Positions 1 through 9,732 are shown, counted from the stretch's first letter. The stretch is 64,000 nt of DNA from an uncultured Pelagibacteraceae bacterium (GCA_902624075.1 CACNWC010000002.1:1-64000); one strand, 5' to 3'. The notes: generated from the letters alone by a model not told the origin. Numbers and translations: made by a program.

Positions 1-374
1 TTCAAACTTCTGGAGAATGAAATCACTTTTTTTAAATCTAATGATTTTGTGGAAATCTCCATATTTTCAATTAGAAATTCATTCGTTAAAATTGATTTTA
101 AAGGTATTTCGGTTTTTATATTTTCAAAATCTAAAGTTATATTATTATTTGAGATTTTTGGACTTATGGTTTTAGCGATAAATTTAAAATTGATTGGATT
201 TAAAATTATTTTTATCTTTTTTAATTCAATATCTAAATTTTGATCAATATTCTTTATACTATTTGAAATATGATTATTAAATCTTGTGGTCTCAAAACCA
301 ACCAAACTCAAATAAGTTAAAGTAGATATAATTATTAAACTTAAAAAAAATATAATTTTTAAAAAAAATTTCAT
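1..374 (-). CDS. AsmA-like membrane-anchored protein, 5' part only
   Basis: The minus strand is open from an ATG at 374 to the window edge (124 codons seen, C-terminus missing). It begins with a Lys-flanked hydrophobic segment (about residues 3-24), which fits a single N-terminal membrane anchor. Polar, beta-rich sequence with alternating Ile/Asn/Lys follows. This layout resembles the start of AsmA/TamB/DUF3971 proteins, which act in the periplasm in outer-membrane homeostasis, but no diagnostic motif is visible. The ATG overlaps the prfB stop codon by one base (TAATG), so the gene is probably translationally coupled in an mrcA-prfB-this gene operon. Family assignment is inference; the reading frame is clear. 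Confidence 0.55.
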   Translation of the reverse strand, partial: MKFFLKIIFFLSLIIISTLTYLSLVGFETTRFNNHISNSIKNIDQNLDIELKKIKIILNPINFKFIAKTISPKISNNNITLDFENIKTEIPLKSILTNEFLIENMEISTKSLDLKKVISFSRSL

Positions 375-1466
375 TATATTTTATATAAAGATTGCTCCAG
401 GAAATCATCAATTTCTCCATTCAAAATTTTATCTGGATCGGAGCTTTCAAAGTTGTTTCTATTATCTTTAACTAATCTGTATGGTTGCAAAACATAAGAC
501 CTTATCTGATGTCCCCATCCTATTTCTGATTTTGATGACTCTAAATCTTGTGTTTCTTTTTCTTTTTTTTTAATTTCAAAATCATATAATCTTGCCTTTA
601 ACATATTCATACAAGTTTCTTTATTTTTATGTTGTGATCTTTCATTTTGACATTGAACTACAATTTTTGTTGGAAGATGTGTTATTCTCACAGCGCTATC
701 AGTAGTATTTACATGTTGTCCTCCTGCACCACTAGATCGATAAGTATCAATTCTTAAATCTTTATCTAATATCTCAAGATTTATATTTTCATCTATGACT
801 GGATAAACCCAAACACTAGCAAAACTTGTGTGCCTTCTTGCACCTGAGTCGAAGGGAGAGATTCTTACCAATCTATGAATACCAGACTCTTTTTTTAACC
901 AACCAAACACATAGTCACCCTCAACTTTTATTGTGGATGATTTTATACCAGCTTCTTCTCCCTTGTGCTCACTAATTAAATTCGATTTAAATTTTTTTCT
1001 ATCTGCCCATTTTAAATACATTCGTCTCAACATATCAGCCCAATCTTGACTCTCTGTTCCTCCTGCACCCGCATGTATCTCTATATAACAATCATTTGAG
1101 TCTGCTTCGTTGGATAAAAAACATTTTACCTCATTTTTTTTAACAATAATTTTTAAATCTTTAAGTGACAAAAATAATTCATTCAAAATACTCTGATTAT
1201 TTTCTTCTTTTGCTAGATTATATAAGTCTATTGTATCTTTAAGTTTTTTTATTGACTCGTTGTAAGAATTGACTAAATCCTCAAATAATTTTTTTTCCTT
1301 AAGAACTTTTTTTGAATTTATTTTGTCTTTCCAAAAATTTTCGCTTAGAATTTTTTTATTTAAAATATCTAATTTTGAATAAACACTATTTTTTTCAAAG
1401 ATACTCCTTAACTCTTTGATTAATTTTTTCTATTTCTTTTTTTATAGCTAAATATTTTTCGTCCAT
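374..1466 (-). CDS. prfB: Peptide chain release factor 2 (with programmed +1 frameshift)
   Basis: RF2 recognises UGA and UAA stop codons and triggers peptide release. The gene is in two frames. A 23-codon leader from the ATG at 1466 ends at an in-frame TGA (1397-1395), and the rest continues in the +1 frame. The joined product is about 363 residues, the normal RF2 length. In that numbering the stop-recognition tripeptide SPF falls at about 203-205 and the peptidyl-hydrolysis motif GGQ at about 248-250, close to their positions in E. coli RF2. The start overlaps the mrcA stop (TAATG). Annotating only the 3' frame, from the ATG at 1186, would lose the N-terminal domain. The frameshift makes RF2 autoregulated: low RF2 favours shifting. 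Confidence 0.95.
1395..1408 (-). promoter_or_regulatory. prfB: RF2 programmed +1 frameshift site
   Basis: Read 5' to 3' on the minus strand: an internal Shine-Dalgarno AGGAG (1408-1404), then TAT, then the slippery CTT codon (1400-1398), then the in-frame TGA (1397-1395) followed by A. Skipping the T of TGA enters the long frame at GAA. This matches the classic bacterial RF2 arrangement of SD, a short spacer and CTT-TGA. In E. coli the base after TGA is C; here it is A. Confidence 0.93.
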
Positions 1467-3802
1467 TAATAAAATTTTAATATATTATTTATATCCAATC
1501 TATTGCTATTTGAATAGAGAACATTGCCATCAATAACATTTTTACTTTTATATACCTCTATAATAGTGTTCTTAGATGAAAATTTTGCCTTTTGTCCTGT
1601 TAATGGATCAACCACCATCATCGTCATACCATCTGCAACTTTAAACGGCCTAGCGTCTGACTTTTTAACAGCGTCTTTTATAAAATTTTCAAAAATTGGA
1701 AGTGCAGTTTTTGAACCAGTTTCGAATTTTCCCAACGGTTTAGGATTATCCATACCAACATATACTCCAATAACTAAATCAGATGTAAATCCAATAAACC
1801 ATGTATCAGTATTTTCATTGGTGGTTCCAGTTTTTCCAGCAATATTCAATTTTAATTTTCTTAATTTTTTTCCAGTACCTCTATGAATAACGCCTTCTAG
1901 CAATGATGTAATTTGATAAGCTGTTTGCGGAGAAAAAACTTGTTTATAACTATCTTGAATTTTTGGATATTCATCGCTTGTAAATGAAATTTGATCACAA
2001 TTATTACATGATCTTTTCTCATTATTAATTATCGTGTTACCTTCGCTATCTTGTATTCTATCAATTATAACTGGTTCTACTAATTTACCACCATTAATAA
2101 AAGAACTGTAGGCTGACGTGAGTTTCAATAAAGTTGTTTCAGCTGAGCCAAGAGATATAGATAATAATTTATTTGGGTTTTCATAAATTCCTAAATCTTT
2201 AGAAAGGTTGATAACTTTATCTAAACCAAGATTTTGGGCTATTCTCACAGTCATTAGATTTCTAGATTTTTCTAATCCAGTTCTTAAAGTTGATAGTCCA
2301 TAAAACTTTTTTCCATAGTTTTCTGGTTTCCATAATTTAAGATCAGATCCTTGATCTAAAACCAATGGAGCATCTAAAACCAATGAAGTAGGAGTATAAT
2401 TATTTTCTAATGCAAGTGCATAAATAAATGGTTTAAAAGCTGAACCTGGTTGTCTTAAAGCTTGAGTCGCTCTATTAAATTCGCTATTTTTAAAACTGAA
2501 ACCACCACTTAAAGCTAAAACTCTTCCAGTATAAGGATCCATTACAACTATGCCACCATTGATTAATGGTAATTGTCTTAAGCTAAAAAAATTATCTTTT
2601 AATTTTTCTACGTAAATTACATCACCTATTGTAAACAATTCATCAAATTCCTTTTTAGTCCAAGAAATTTCTTTGTATTGAAGTATACCTTTCTCCTTAT
2701 TTGAGGTTTCAATCTCAATTGAAAAAGGTTCAATTTTTTTAATTATAGCTATTTCCCAGCCAATTGATTTTTCAAGTTTATATTTTTCTAAATCTTTATC
2801 CCATTTATTATTGTAACTTTTGTTTTCTAATGGACCTCGCCAACCTTTTCTTTTATCGTAAGAGATAAGTCCTTTTCTCAAAGATGAAGTTGCTGATTTC
2901 TGTAAGTCCAAATTTATTGGTGTATTTATATTAAAACCCTGTTTATAGACTTTTTCATAGGTCAATTTATCAATAATATTTTTTCTTACATCTTCGATAT
3001 AATATTGAGCATCCTCTAAAAAAACTTTCTTAATCTTTTTTAATTCAATCTTTTGTTTTTTAAGTTCTTGATATTTTTTTTTATCAATAAATTTATTGTC
3101 TAATAAATTTTTTAAAACAAGATTTCTTCTAAATTTAGCTAGTTCAATATCACGGTATGGATTATATTTACTTGGTGCTTTCGGTAATGCTGCGAGTAAG
3201 GCTGACTCAGCATAATTTAATTCTTTTATAGATTTATCAAAATATTCTAAGCTAGCAGCTGCTACTCCATAAGAGCCGCTACCTAAATAGATTTGATTTA
3301 AATAAAGTTCTAATATTCTCTCCTTTGTCAAAGCTCTTTCTATTCTGAAAGCAAGAATTGCCTCTTTAATTTTTCTATTTAAACTTACCTCATTAGTTAA
3401 CAAAAAATTTTTTGCCACTTGCTGAGTAATGGTAGATGCTCCTTCCAGCCTCTTTGAAGTTAATATATTTTTTATATTATTAACAACTGCTCTTAATACG
3501 CCCTTAGCATCAACTCCTGGGTGTGAAAAAAAATTTTTATCCTCTGCTGATAAAAATGCATTAATTACATTTTTAGGAATTGAGTCAAATGGAACAAAAA
3601 TTCTCTTTTCTTTAGAAAAATCAGCCACCAATTCACCTTTGCCAGAATATACTTTGCTTGAAACAGGAGGTTTATAATTTTTTAAAAATTTATAATCTGG
3701 TATATTGTGTGAAAAAGTCCATAAAACAGACAGTATTAATATGGATAAAAGTATCAAAAAACCAAATAAAATGGTCAAAGCTTTTAAAAATAAATTCTTC
3801 AT
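1466..3802 (-). CDS. mrcA: Penicillin-binding protein 1A (bifunctional transglycosylase/transpeptidase)
   Basis: Polymerises and cross-links peptidoglycan at the inner membrane, active site outward. The 778 residues show, in order: an N-terminal membrane anchor (about 5-30); the GT51 glycosyltransferase domain with EDKNFF (catalytic Glu87) and GASTITQQ (121-128); a linker/OB-like region; and the transpeptidase with the SxxK nucleophile in GSAFKP (Ser near 454), SRN and KTGTT (Lys near 657). All catalytic motifs are intact and length is normal for alphaproteobacterial PBP1A. It is first in a run with prfB and the AsmA-like gene, and divergent from rne across 95 bases. The ATG at 3802 precedes the anchor directly. 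Confidence 0.95.
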   Translation of the reverse strand: MKNLFLKALTILFGFLILLSILILSVLWTFSHNIPDYKFLKNYKPPVSSKVYSGKGELVADFSKEKRIFVPFDSIPKNVINAFLSAEDKNFFSHPGVDAKGVLRAVVNNIKNILTSKRLEGASTITQQVAKNFLLTNEVSLNRKIKEAILAFRIERALTKERILELYLNQIYLGSGSYGVAAASLEYFDKSIKELNYAESALLAALPKAPSKYNPYRDIELAKFRRNLVLKNLLDNKFIDKKKYQELKKQKIELKKIKKVFLEDAQYYIEDVRKNIIDKLTYEKVYKQGFNINTPINLDLQKSATSSLRKGLISYDKRKGWRGPLENKSYNNKWDKDLEKYKLEKSIGWEIAIIKKIEPFSIEIETSNKEKGILQYKEISWTKKEFDELFTIGDVIYVEKLKDNFFSLRQLPLINGGIVVMDPYTGRVLALSGGFSFKNSEFNRATQALRQPGSAFKPFIYALALENNYTPTSLVLDAPLVLDQGSDLKLWKPENYGKKFYGLSTLRTGLEKSRNLMTVRIAQNLGLDKVINLSKDLGIYENPNKLLSISLGSAETTLLKLTSAYSSFINGGKLVEPVIIDRIQDSEGNTIINNEKRSCNNCDQISFTSDEYPKIQDSYKQVFSPQTAYQITSLLEGVIHRGTGKKLRKLKLNIAGKTGTTNENTDTWFIGFTSDLVIGVYVGMDNPKPLGKFETGSKTALPIFENFIKDAVKKSDARPFKVADGMTMMVVDPLTGQKAKFSSKNTIIEVYKSKNVIDGNVLYSNSNRLDINNILKFY

Positions 3803-3897
3803 TTTAATATCATTATATATGAGAATTTGTTAAAGATAAGGCATAAGAAATAACAAAATTTATTAAAAATTAAAATGAAACAATCTAATAAAAATTT

Positions 3898-5679
3898 ATG
3901 GAAAAAAATTTATACATTGATGCCTCGCATCCTAATGAAACAAGAGTTGTGCTTAAATCTGAAAACAACATCGAAGATTATGAATACGAAGGTTTAAAAA
4001 ACAACCTTATAAAAAATAACATATATCTTGGAAAAGTAAGTAGAATTGAACCATCTTTACAAGCTGCTTTTGTAGACTTTGGAAGAGAGAGACATGGCTT
4101 TTTATCGTTTAATGATATTCAATCAGATTATTATCAAATTCCAAAAAGTGATTTAGAAATTATCAAACAGCAAGAAGAACAAGCAAGAGAAGAACTTTCA
4201 AAAGAAAATGAAGCTAAAGAAAACAAAAATTTGGAAGAAGGAAAACTTGAAATTGATGACCCTATTGAAAAAAAAGAGGATGGAATAGAAAAAGAAAATT
4301 TTGACCATGACAATCATGATAAAAAAGAAAAAAAATTTAAGTTTAAAAGGTATAAAATTCAAGAAGTTATAAAACCAAATCAAGTCATACTGATACAAGT
4401 AATTAAAGATGAACGTGGTCAAAAAGGTGCTGCTTTAAGTACTTTTATATCGATAGCAGGAAAATATATTGTTTTAATGCCCAATACTCCTAAAGGTGGT
4501 GGTATTTCACGGAAAATTTTTAATCCATCTGATAGAAAAAAAATAAGAAATATACTTAATGAAATAGAAATTCCAAAAGAGATGGGATTAATTGTTAGAA
4601 CAGCTGGAAGTAATAAAACAAAAAATGAAATTAAACATGATCTAGAAACCCTAATTAATAACTGGAATCAAATCAAAGATAATGCTCTTAATTCAATAGC
4701 TCCAGCTTTAATTCATCAAGAAAGTGAAATTATTAAAAGAACGTTAAGAGATATGTATGATGAAAATACAAAAAACATAGTTGTTGAAGGAAATGAGGGT
4801 TATAAAAAAGCTCAAAACTTTATGAAAATGATGATGCCATCCCATGTTAAAAAAATTAAAAAATATAGAGGAAAAGTACCTCTGTTTATTGAAGAAGGAA
4901 TAGAACAAAAATTAAATCAAATATTTGAATCTGAGGTAAAATTGAACTCAGGTGGATATCTTGTTGTCAATCCTACTGAGGCTCTAGTTTCAATAGACGT
5001 CAATTCTGGAAGCTCAATTAAACAAAAAAATGTTGAAAGCACTGCTCTTGATACTAATCTTGAAGCTGCTGATGAAATAGCGAGACAGATAAAAATAAGA
5101 GACTTGTCAGGATTAATAATAATTGACTTCATTGATATGTTAAGTTTTGGAAATAGAAAGATTGTTGAAAGAAGATTAAAAGAGAAATGTAGAGCTGACA
5201 GGGCTAGAATTCAAATAGGAAGAATAAGTAATTTTGGACTTTTAGAGATGTCAAGACAACGGTTAAGAGAAAGTGCAATAAAATGGAAAGTTAATTTGAC
5301 TGATGAGTCTTTTGCACAAAAATTGCTTAAATTAGTTGAACTAAATTCAGTGGTTTATAAAGCTAAGTTTGTTGAATTAAAAGTTTGTCAAAAAATTTCT
5401 GATTTTTTAAAAGAAAATTTTGTAGAGGATTTAACTTATTTTGAAAAAAAAAATAAAATGAAAATTGATATAGTTGCTGATAGTAAATTGATTATACCAG
5501 AATACACGATAAATATTAAAAATAAATCTAAAAAAATAATTGAAACATTAGAACACCTAGAAAAACTAAAAAATTTAGATCAACAAAAAAAAGAAGACAA
5601 TGTTATAAATTTTAAAGATAAGAAAATATTTAAGAAAAAAAATTTTCGAAAAAAAAAATTTTTTAAAAAGGTTAAATAA
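3898..5679 (+). CDS. rne: Ribonuclease E/G, short form without zinc-link
   Basis: Single-strand endoribonuclease of rRNA and tRNA maturation and mRNA decay. The 593 residues start with the typical first strand of the family. An S1 domain is interrupted by a Glu/Lys-rich acidic insertion (about 90-150), and the DNase I-like domain carries the two metal-binding aspartates Asp367 (SIDVNSGS) and Asp410 (IIDFIDM), spaced 43 residues as in E. coli. The [10 protein letters not shown] element is present, but the CPxC zinc-link cysteines that normally follow it are absent. The large disordered C-terminal scaffold of enteric RNase E is also missing, replaced by a short Lys/Phe-rich tail. The 3' end overlaps convergent thiG by 8 bases. 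Naming as E rather than G rests on the S1 insertion. Confidence 0.9.
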   Translation: MEKNLYIDASHPNETRVVLKSENNIEDYEYEGLKNNLIKNNIYLGKVSRIEPSLQAAFVDFGRERHGFLSFNDIQSDYYQIPKSDLEIIKQQEEQAREELSKENEAKENKNLEEGKLEIDDPIEKKEDGIEKENFDHDNHDKKEKKFKFKRYKIQEVIKPNQVILIQVIKDERGQKGAALSTFISIAGKYIVLMPNTPKGGGISRKIFNPSDRKKIRNILNEIEIPKEMGLIVRTAGSNKTKNEIKHDLETLINNWNQIKDNALNSIAPALIHQESEIIKRTLRDMYDENTKNIVVEGNEGYKKAQNFMKMMMPSHVKKIKKYRGKVPLFIEEGIEQKLNQIFESEVKLNSGGYLVVNPTEALVSIDVNSGSSIKQKNVESTALDTNLEAADEIARQIKIRDLSGLIIIDFIDMLSFGNRKIVERRLKEKCRADRARIQIGRISNFGLLEMSRQRLRESAIKWKVNLTDESFAQKLLKLVELNSVVYKAKFVELKVCQKISDFLKENFVEDLTYFEKKNKMKIDIVADSKLIIPEYTINIKNKSKKIIETLEHLEKLKNLDQQKKEDNVINFKDKKIFKKKNFRKKKFFKKVK

Positions 5680-6424
5680 TCCCACTTATGGGAGAAGAGG
5701 GTTTTCCCATAATTGTTTTTTTAATTCTTCCTGCCAAAAATGATTTTCTGCCAGCTATAACTGCATTTTTAAAAGCTAATGCCATATCAAATGGCTTTTT
5801 TGCTTTTGCAATAGCTGTATTAACTAAAACTCCATCACAGCCTAATTCCATAGCAATAGTTGCATCTGAAGCTTGACCAAGACCTGCATCTATTATTAAT
5901 GGCAACTTTGTTTGCGATCTAATTATCTGAATATTTATTTTATTTATTATTCCTAACCCAGAACCAATAGGGGCTGCTAAAGGCATTATTGCACATGCTC
6001 CAGAGTTTTCTAATCTCTTTGCCATAAGAGGATCATCATTACAATATACCATTACTTGAAACCCTTCTTTAGTGAGAATTTCTGTTGACTTCAACGTTTC
6101 TATCATTTCAGGAAATAAATTTTTTTTATCCCCTAAAACTTCAAGTTTTACTAGTTTCCACCCACCAATTTCCCTAGCTAGTCTTAAAGTTCTTAGTGCC
6201 TCTTTTGAGTTAAAACAACCAGCGGTATTGGGTAAATAAGTAATTTTTTTAGGATCAATATAGTCCATCAAAAGAGGTTTTTTTTTATCAAATATATTTA
6301 CTCGTCTAACAGCTACAGTCACTATTTCCGCACCAGATAGTTTAACTGCTTTGGCACACTCTTTCATATTTTTATATTTTCCAGTCCCTACTATTAACCT
6401 GGAATTAAAATTTTTTTTTGCCAA
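5672..6424 (-). CDS. thiG: Thiazole synthase ThiG
   Basis: Forms the thiazole phosphate of thiamine from deoxyxylulose-5-phosphate, dehydroglycine and ThiS thiocarboxylate. The 250-residue TIM barrel shows the family start (RLIVGTGKY), an LKLEVLGD-like strand and the phosphate-binding region with [10 protein letters not shown]. The start is TTG at 6424, chosen because the family N-terminus begins there; AAGGA lies about 10 bases upstream and no closer ATG fits. thiS lies 23 bases upstream on the same strand, so they form a pair. SAR11 cells are known to make the thiazole half while importing the pyrimidine half; this window has no thiC. Confidence 0.93.
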   Translation of the reverse strand: MAKKNFNSRLIVGTGKYKNMKECAKAVKLSGAEIVTVAVRRVNIFDKKKPLLMDYIDPKKITYLPNTAGCFNSKEALRTLRLAREIGGWKLVKLEVLGDKKNLFPEMIETLKSTEILTKEGFQVMVYCNDDPLMAKRLENSGACAIMPLAAPIGSGLGIINKINIQIIRSQTKLPLIIDAGLGQASDATIAMELGCDGVLVNTAIAKAKKPFDMALAFKNAVIAGRKSFLAGRIKKTIMGKPSSPISGII

Positions 6425-6447
6425 AATAAGTTTGTCCTTTTTCAGTT

Positions 6448-6666
6448 TTATCCTCCTCCAATAAAATGAACTATCTCGATTTCATCGTTTTTTTTTAATA
6501 TTATTTTATCAATCTTTTTTTTAATAACTATCTCTTGATTAATTTCAATAGCTACTTTTTTTAAAGGTATCTCCAAATTTCCTAAAAGATTTGATAGTTT
6601 AGTATTTTCTTTTATTGTCTTTATTTTACCATTTAACTTTATTTTTATTTTTTTTATTTTTATCAT
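6448..6666 (-). CDS. thiS: Sulfur carrier protein ThiS
   Basis: A 72-residue ubiquitin-fold protein that carries sulfur as a C-terminal thiocarboxylate to ThiG. The diagnostic C-terminus (HFIGGG) is present, ending in the Gly-Gly that is adenylated by ThiF. The sequence is lysine- and isoleucine-rich but keeps the family length. The ATG at 6666 is only 16 bases from the divergent aroQ start at 6683. No TPP riboswitch fits in that gap. Confidence 0.9.
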   Translation of the reverse strand: MIKIKKIKIKLNGKIKTIKENTKLSNLLGNLEIPLKKVAIEINQEIVIKKKIDKIILKKNDEIEIVHFIGGG

Positions 6667-6682
6667 CGTATATAAAAGCTAA

Positions 6683-7129
6683 ATGAATTATAAAATAATT
6701 ATTATCAATGGGCCAAATCTTAATCTATTAGGAGAAAGAGAACAATCACAATATGGATCAATTACTTTTAATGAATTAAAGGAAAATTGTATAAAAAAAT
6801 CTAAAGAATTAGATTTAGCGGTAGATTTTAAACAATCTAACATAGAAGGTGAGATAGTAAATATAATTCAAGAATCTAGAAAAAATTATGATGGTATAAT
6901 AATAAATGCTGCAGCATTTACACATACTTCTGTTGCGATTAGAGATGCGTTAAGTATTTTCAAAAAGCCTATAATTGAACTACATATATCTAACATATAT
7001 AAGAGAGAGGAATTTAGGCATAAATCCTTAATTAGTGATATAGTAACTGGAGGTATTTTTGGTTTGGGTGCTGAAGGTTATATTTTAGCCATAATTTCAA
7101 TGCAAAAGCTTTTACTAAATGAAAATTGA
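6683..7129 (+). CDS. aroQ: Type II 3-dehydroquinate dehydratase
   Basis: Converts 3-dehydroquinate to 3-dehydroshikimate in the shikimate pathway. The 148 residues carry the type II signature near the N-terminus (INGPNLNLLGERE) with the catalytic Tyr shortly after (QYGS), the QSNIEGEIV segment, the INAAAFTHTSVAIRDAL block and the ELHISNIYKREEFRH block with its catalytic His region. It leads an aroQ-accB-accC run, common in alphaproteobacteria, and overlaps accB by 11 bases. Confidence 0.95.
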   Translation: MNYKIIIINGPNLNLLGEREQSQYGSITFNELKENCIKKSKELDLAVDFKQSNIEGEIVNIIQESRKNYDGIIINAAAFTHTSVAIRDALSIFKKPIIELHISNIYKREEFRHKSLISDIVTGGIFGLGAEGYILAIISMQKLLLNEN

Positions 7130-7553
7130 TAAAAAAATTATAAAAGAATTAAGTGATTATCTAGATGAGTTTAATCTTACAGAACTGGAATACACAGAAA
7201 AAGATACAAAAATTAAAGTTTCTAAAGGTAATTTTTCTGTAAACAATCAACCTATTCCAATCAACAATAATTCTTATTTAAACACTGAATCTATAAAAGA
7301 AAAAAAAGTTTTAAAATCAGGCATTGAGGTAACATCACCTATAATAGGAACTGCTTATCATGCTCCAGAACCTGGTGCCAAAAAATTTGTAGAAGTGGGA
7401 AAAAAAATTAAAAAAGGTGATACAGTAATGATTGTTGAGGCTATGAAAACTATGAACCATGTTCCTTCATCTGCAGACGGAATAGTAAAAGAAATTTGTG
7501 TATCAGATGGGCAGCCTGTTGAATTTGGACAAACTATTATCATACTGGAATAA
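7119..7553 (+). CDS. accB: Biotin carboxyl carrier protein of acetyl-CoA carboxylase
   Basis: Carries carboxybiotin between AccC and the carboxyltransferase in the first step of fatty acid synthesis. The 144 residues have an N-terminal helical part, a short Asn/Ser/Pro-containing linker (about 40-60) and a C-terminal biotinyl domain with EAMKTMN; Lys110 is the biotinylation site, 34 residues from the end as usual. The ATG at 7119 overlaps aroQ by 11 bases, and the stop overlaps the accC ATG by one base (TAATG), which suggests coupled translation of subunits of one complex. Confidence 0.95.
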   Translation: MKIDKKIIKELSDYLDEFNLTELEYTEKDTKIKVSKGNFSVNNQPIPINNNSYLNTESIKEKKVLKSGIEVTSPIIGTAYHAPEPGAKKFVEVGKKIKKGDTVMIVEAMKTMNHVPSSADGIVKEICVSDGQPVEFGQTIIILE

Positions 7554-8890
7554 TGTTTAAAAAAATCTTAATTGCAAACCGTGGGGAAATTGCAGTTAGA
7601 ATAATCAGAGCATGTAAAGAATGGGGTATTTCGACAGTTGCAGTACATTCTGATGTCGATAGAGACAGTATGCATGTTAGGTTAGCTGACGAAAGTATAT
7701 GTATAGGTTCCCACCAGCCAGCTAATAGTTATTTAAATATACCTGCTATTTTATCTGCTGTGGATTTAACTAATGCTCAGGCAGTACATCCTGGATATGG
7801 TTTTCTATCAGAAAATGCGGGATTTGCAAAAATCTTAGAGGAAAATAATATTAAATTTATTGGAGCATCTTCAAAACACATTGAAATGATGGGAGACAAA
7901 ATTCAAGCTAAAAAAATTGCAAAAGAAAATGGTTTACCTGTAATTGAGGGTTCAGAAGGTGGTGTTAAAGAAATTAAAGAAGCAAAGGAACTATGCAAAA
8001 AAATTGGTTTTCCTGTCTTGATCAAAGCGTCTGGTGGTGGTGGTGGAAAAGGAATGAAAATAGTAAATAAAGAAAAAGAATTTGATACACTTTTTTCAAC
8101 CGCAAAATCTGAGGCGATGAAGTATTTTGGTAATGGTGAAGTTTATATTGAAAAATTCTTTCAAAATCCAAGACACATTGAAGTTCAAATATTGGCTGGA
8201 AAAAATAGAACTGTTCATTTACATGAGAGAGATTGCTCTGTACAGAGAAGACACCAAAAATTGATTGAGGAAACACCAAGCCCTGTTTTAAATGATCAAA
8301 TAAGAAAAGACCTATTTGAAAAAACAGTTAAAATGGTCAGTAAAATTGGATATGAGGGTGCCGGCACTGTTGAATTTATATATGAAGATGGAAAATTTTA
8401 TTTTCTTGAAATGAATACAAGAGTTCAGGTTGAGCATCCTGTAACAGAAATGGTTACTGGAATAGATATAATTAAAGAGCAAATTCATATTGCTTTTACT
8501 GGTGAAACAGCCTTAAAACAATCTGATATAAATCCAAGGGGACATGCTATTGAATGTAGGATTAATGCAGAAGACGCAAGTAAAAATTTTCAACCTTCTC
8601 CAGGAACTATAGGAATGTGTCATCAACCATCAGGATTTAGAACAAGAGTGGATGGAGCAATATTCCAAGGATATAAAGTAACTCCTTACTACGATAGTAT
8701 GATATGTAAATTAATTTGCCATGGAAGAAATAGGTTAGAAGCTATTCAAAGAATGAATAGATCTTTAGATGAATTTGTCATTGAGGGAATCACAACAACA
8801 ATTCCATTACATAAAAAACTTTTAAATCATCAAAAATTTATTAAATCAGATTTTAATGTAAGTTGGCTTGATAAAGAGAAAATAATTTAA
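7553..8890 (+). CDS. accC: Biotin carboxylase subunit of acetyl-CoA carboxylase
   Basis: ATP-grasp enzyme that carboxylates biotin on AccB using bicarbonate. The 445 residues match the bacterial AccC length. Visible are the N-terminal ILIANRGEIAVRIIRA, the glycine-rich ATP-binding loop KASGGGGGKGMK (about 160-171), the RDCSVQRRHQK segment, and MNTRVQVEHPVTE with the catalytic Glu/Arg cluster. It ends in a 4-base overlap with the convergent DUF2155 gene. Confidence 0.97.
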   Translation: MFKKILIANRGEIAVRIIRACKEWGISTVAVHSDVDRDSMHVRLADESICIGSHQPANSYLNIPAILSAVDLTNAQAVHPGYGFLSENAGFAKILEENNIKFIGASSKHIEMMGDKIQAKKIAKENGLPVIEGSEGGVKEIKEAKELCKKIGFPVLIKASGGGGGKGMKIVNKEKEFDTLFSTAKSEAMKYFGNGEVYIEKFFQNPRHIEVQILAGKNRTVHLHERDCSVQRRHQKLIEETPSPVLNDQIRKDLFEKTVKMVSKIGYEGAGTVEFIYEDGKFYFLEMNTRVQVEHPVTEMVTGIDIIKEQIHIAFTGETALKQSDINPRGHAIECRINAEDASKNFQPSPGTIGMCHQPSGFRTRVDGAIFQGYKVTPYYDSMICKLICHGRNRLEAIQRMNRSLDEFVIEGITTTIPLHKKLLNHQKFIKSDFNVSWLDKEKII

Positions 8891-9294
8891 GAGCAGCCAA
8901 CTAACCAGATATCATAAACAGGATGATCAAAGGGTTTAATAGACGGACTAGATGAAAACATCCAGCCATTAAAAACATAAACATCATCGTTACTTTTATT
9001 AGTTAAATCTTTTACTTGTAAATACGCAATAATCTCAGGATTATCATCAAACTCTGAATTACTACATTTAATACTTTTGATTAATAAATCTTTATATTTT
9101 AGTTCTTCGCCATTGATAAGTTTGATTAAAGTATTTTTTGAACTAATTTTATCTAATATTTTTATACTAGTTTCGTTGCCCTGTAATTCGTCATTTGAAT
9201 AAGATTCATTTAGATTTAAAAAATATACAATAAATATAAAAAAAATTATACTTAACTTACTCTTTCCAGCTCTTATATTTTTTTTCAATTCCAT
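8887..9294 (-). CDS. DUF2155 family exported protein
   Basis: Resembles the alphaproteobacterial DUF2155 family, small periplasmic proteins of unknown function found beside accBC. From the ATG at 9294 (135 residues) it begins with a basic stretch and a hydrophobic signal peptide ending near NLNESYSNDE. The C-terminal half keeps the family pattern: VFNGWMFSSSPS, then a terminal PVYDIWLVGCS. An upstream ATG at 9321 is in frame but would lengthen the overlap with the NDUFA12-like gene to 65 bases and precede the signal peptide with an odd extension, so 9294 is preferred (38-base overlap). Function unknown. Confidence 0.75.
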   Translation of the reverse strand: MELKKNIRAGKSKLSIIFFIFIVYFLNLNESYSNDELQGNETSIKILDKISSKNTLIKLINGEELKYKDLLIKSIKCSNSEFDDNPEIIAYLQVKDLTNKSNDDVYVFNGWMFSSSPSIKPFDHPVYDIWLVGCS

Positions 9295-9616
9295 CTTTAT
9301 TTTTATTAGGAAAATAAGCATCTTTAGTTCCAGTCAAGTTAGGCTTATGAGATTTTTGCCAATCATATTTTTTTAATGAGTGATTTTTCTCAATTTTATT
9401 TGGTGTAAAATGCATCCAAGAAAACCACTCTACTGGAATTTTTGAGGCATCAATTTCATCAGCATATATAACCCACCTTTTTCCTTTTTTGCTTTCATAA
9501 TATTTATTGCCAAAAGAATCCTCACCTACAAATTTTCCAAAAAAAATTGTCTTTAATCTTGTGCCCAAGGTGTCTCGATTCCACCAGGTGAAAATCTTTT
9601 TAAAAATTGTCAACAT
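9257..9616 (-). CDS. NDUFA12-family (complex I 17.2 kDa-like) accessory protein
   Basis: The 119 residues match the family of the NADH:ubiquinone oxidoreductase B17.2/NDUFA12 accessory subunit: an N-terminal TWWNRDTLGTR region, FVGEDSFGNKYYE, RRWVIY-like text (RWVIYADEID), then VEWFSWMHF. In alphaproteobacteria this protein is a peripheral complex I subunit or assembly-linked factor. It is encoded away from the nuo operon, as is common, and sits next to DUF2155 and accC. Lys-rich C-terminus. The ATG at 9616 starts the family-conserved N-terminus. Confidence 0.85.
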   Translation of the reverse strand: MLTIFKKIFTWWNRDTLGTRLKTIFFGKFVGEDSFGNKYYESKKGKRWVIYADEIDASKIPVEWFSWMHFTPNKIEKNHSLKKYDWQKSHKPNLTGTKDAYFPNKNKDGIEKKYKSWKE

Positions 9617-9732
9617 AAAAAATTAATTAATTTTCAATTTAAAATTGTATAAAATAAATTAGACTAAAATTTGATATTGTATATAAATTAATGAATCGTT
9701 ATTCAAATTAATTTTTAAATTATTGGGGTCAA

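Noticed and set aside
49..243. Plus-strand 64-codon frame at the window start
   Set aside because: It is antisense to the AsmA-like gene, which has the membrane anchor and the TAATG coupling to prfB. Phe/Ile-rich product typical of a shadow frame.
374..1186. RF2 starting at the ATG at 1186
   Set aside because: Lacks the N-terminal domain. The upstream frame with the CTT-TGA shift restores the normal length and domain numbering.
6667..6682. TPP riboswitch upstream of thiS
   Set aside because: Expected for thiamine genes, but the gap is only 16 bases and no TPP aptamer blocks are seen in the nearby sequence.
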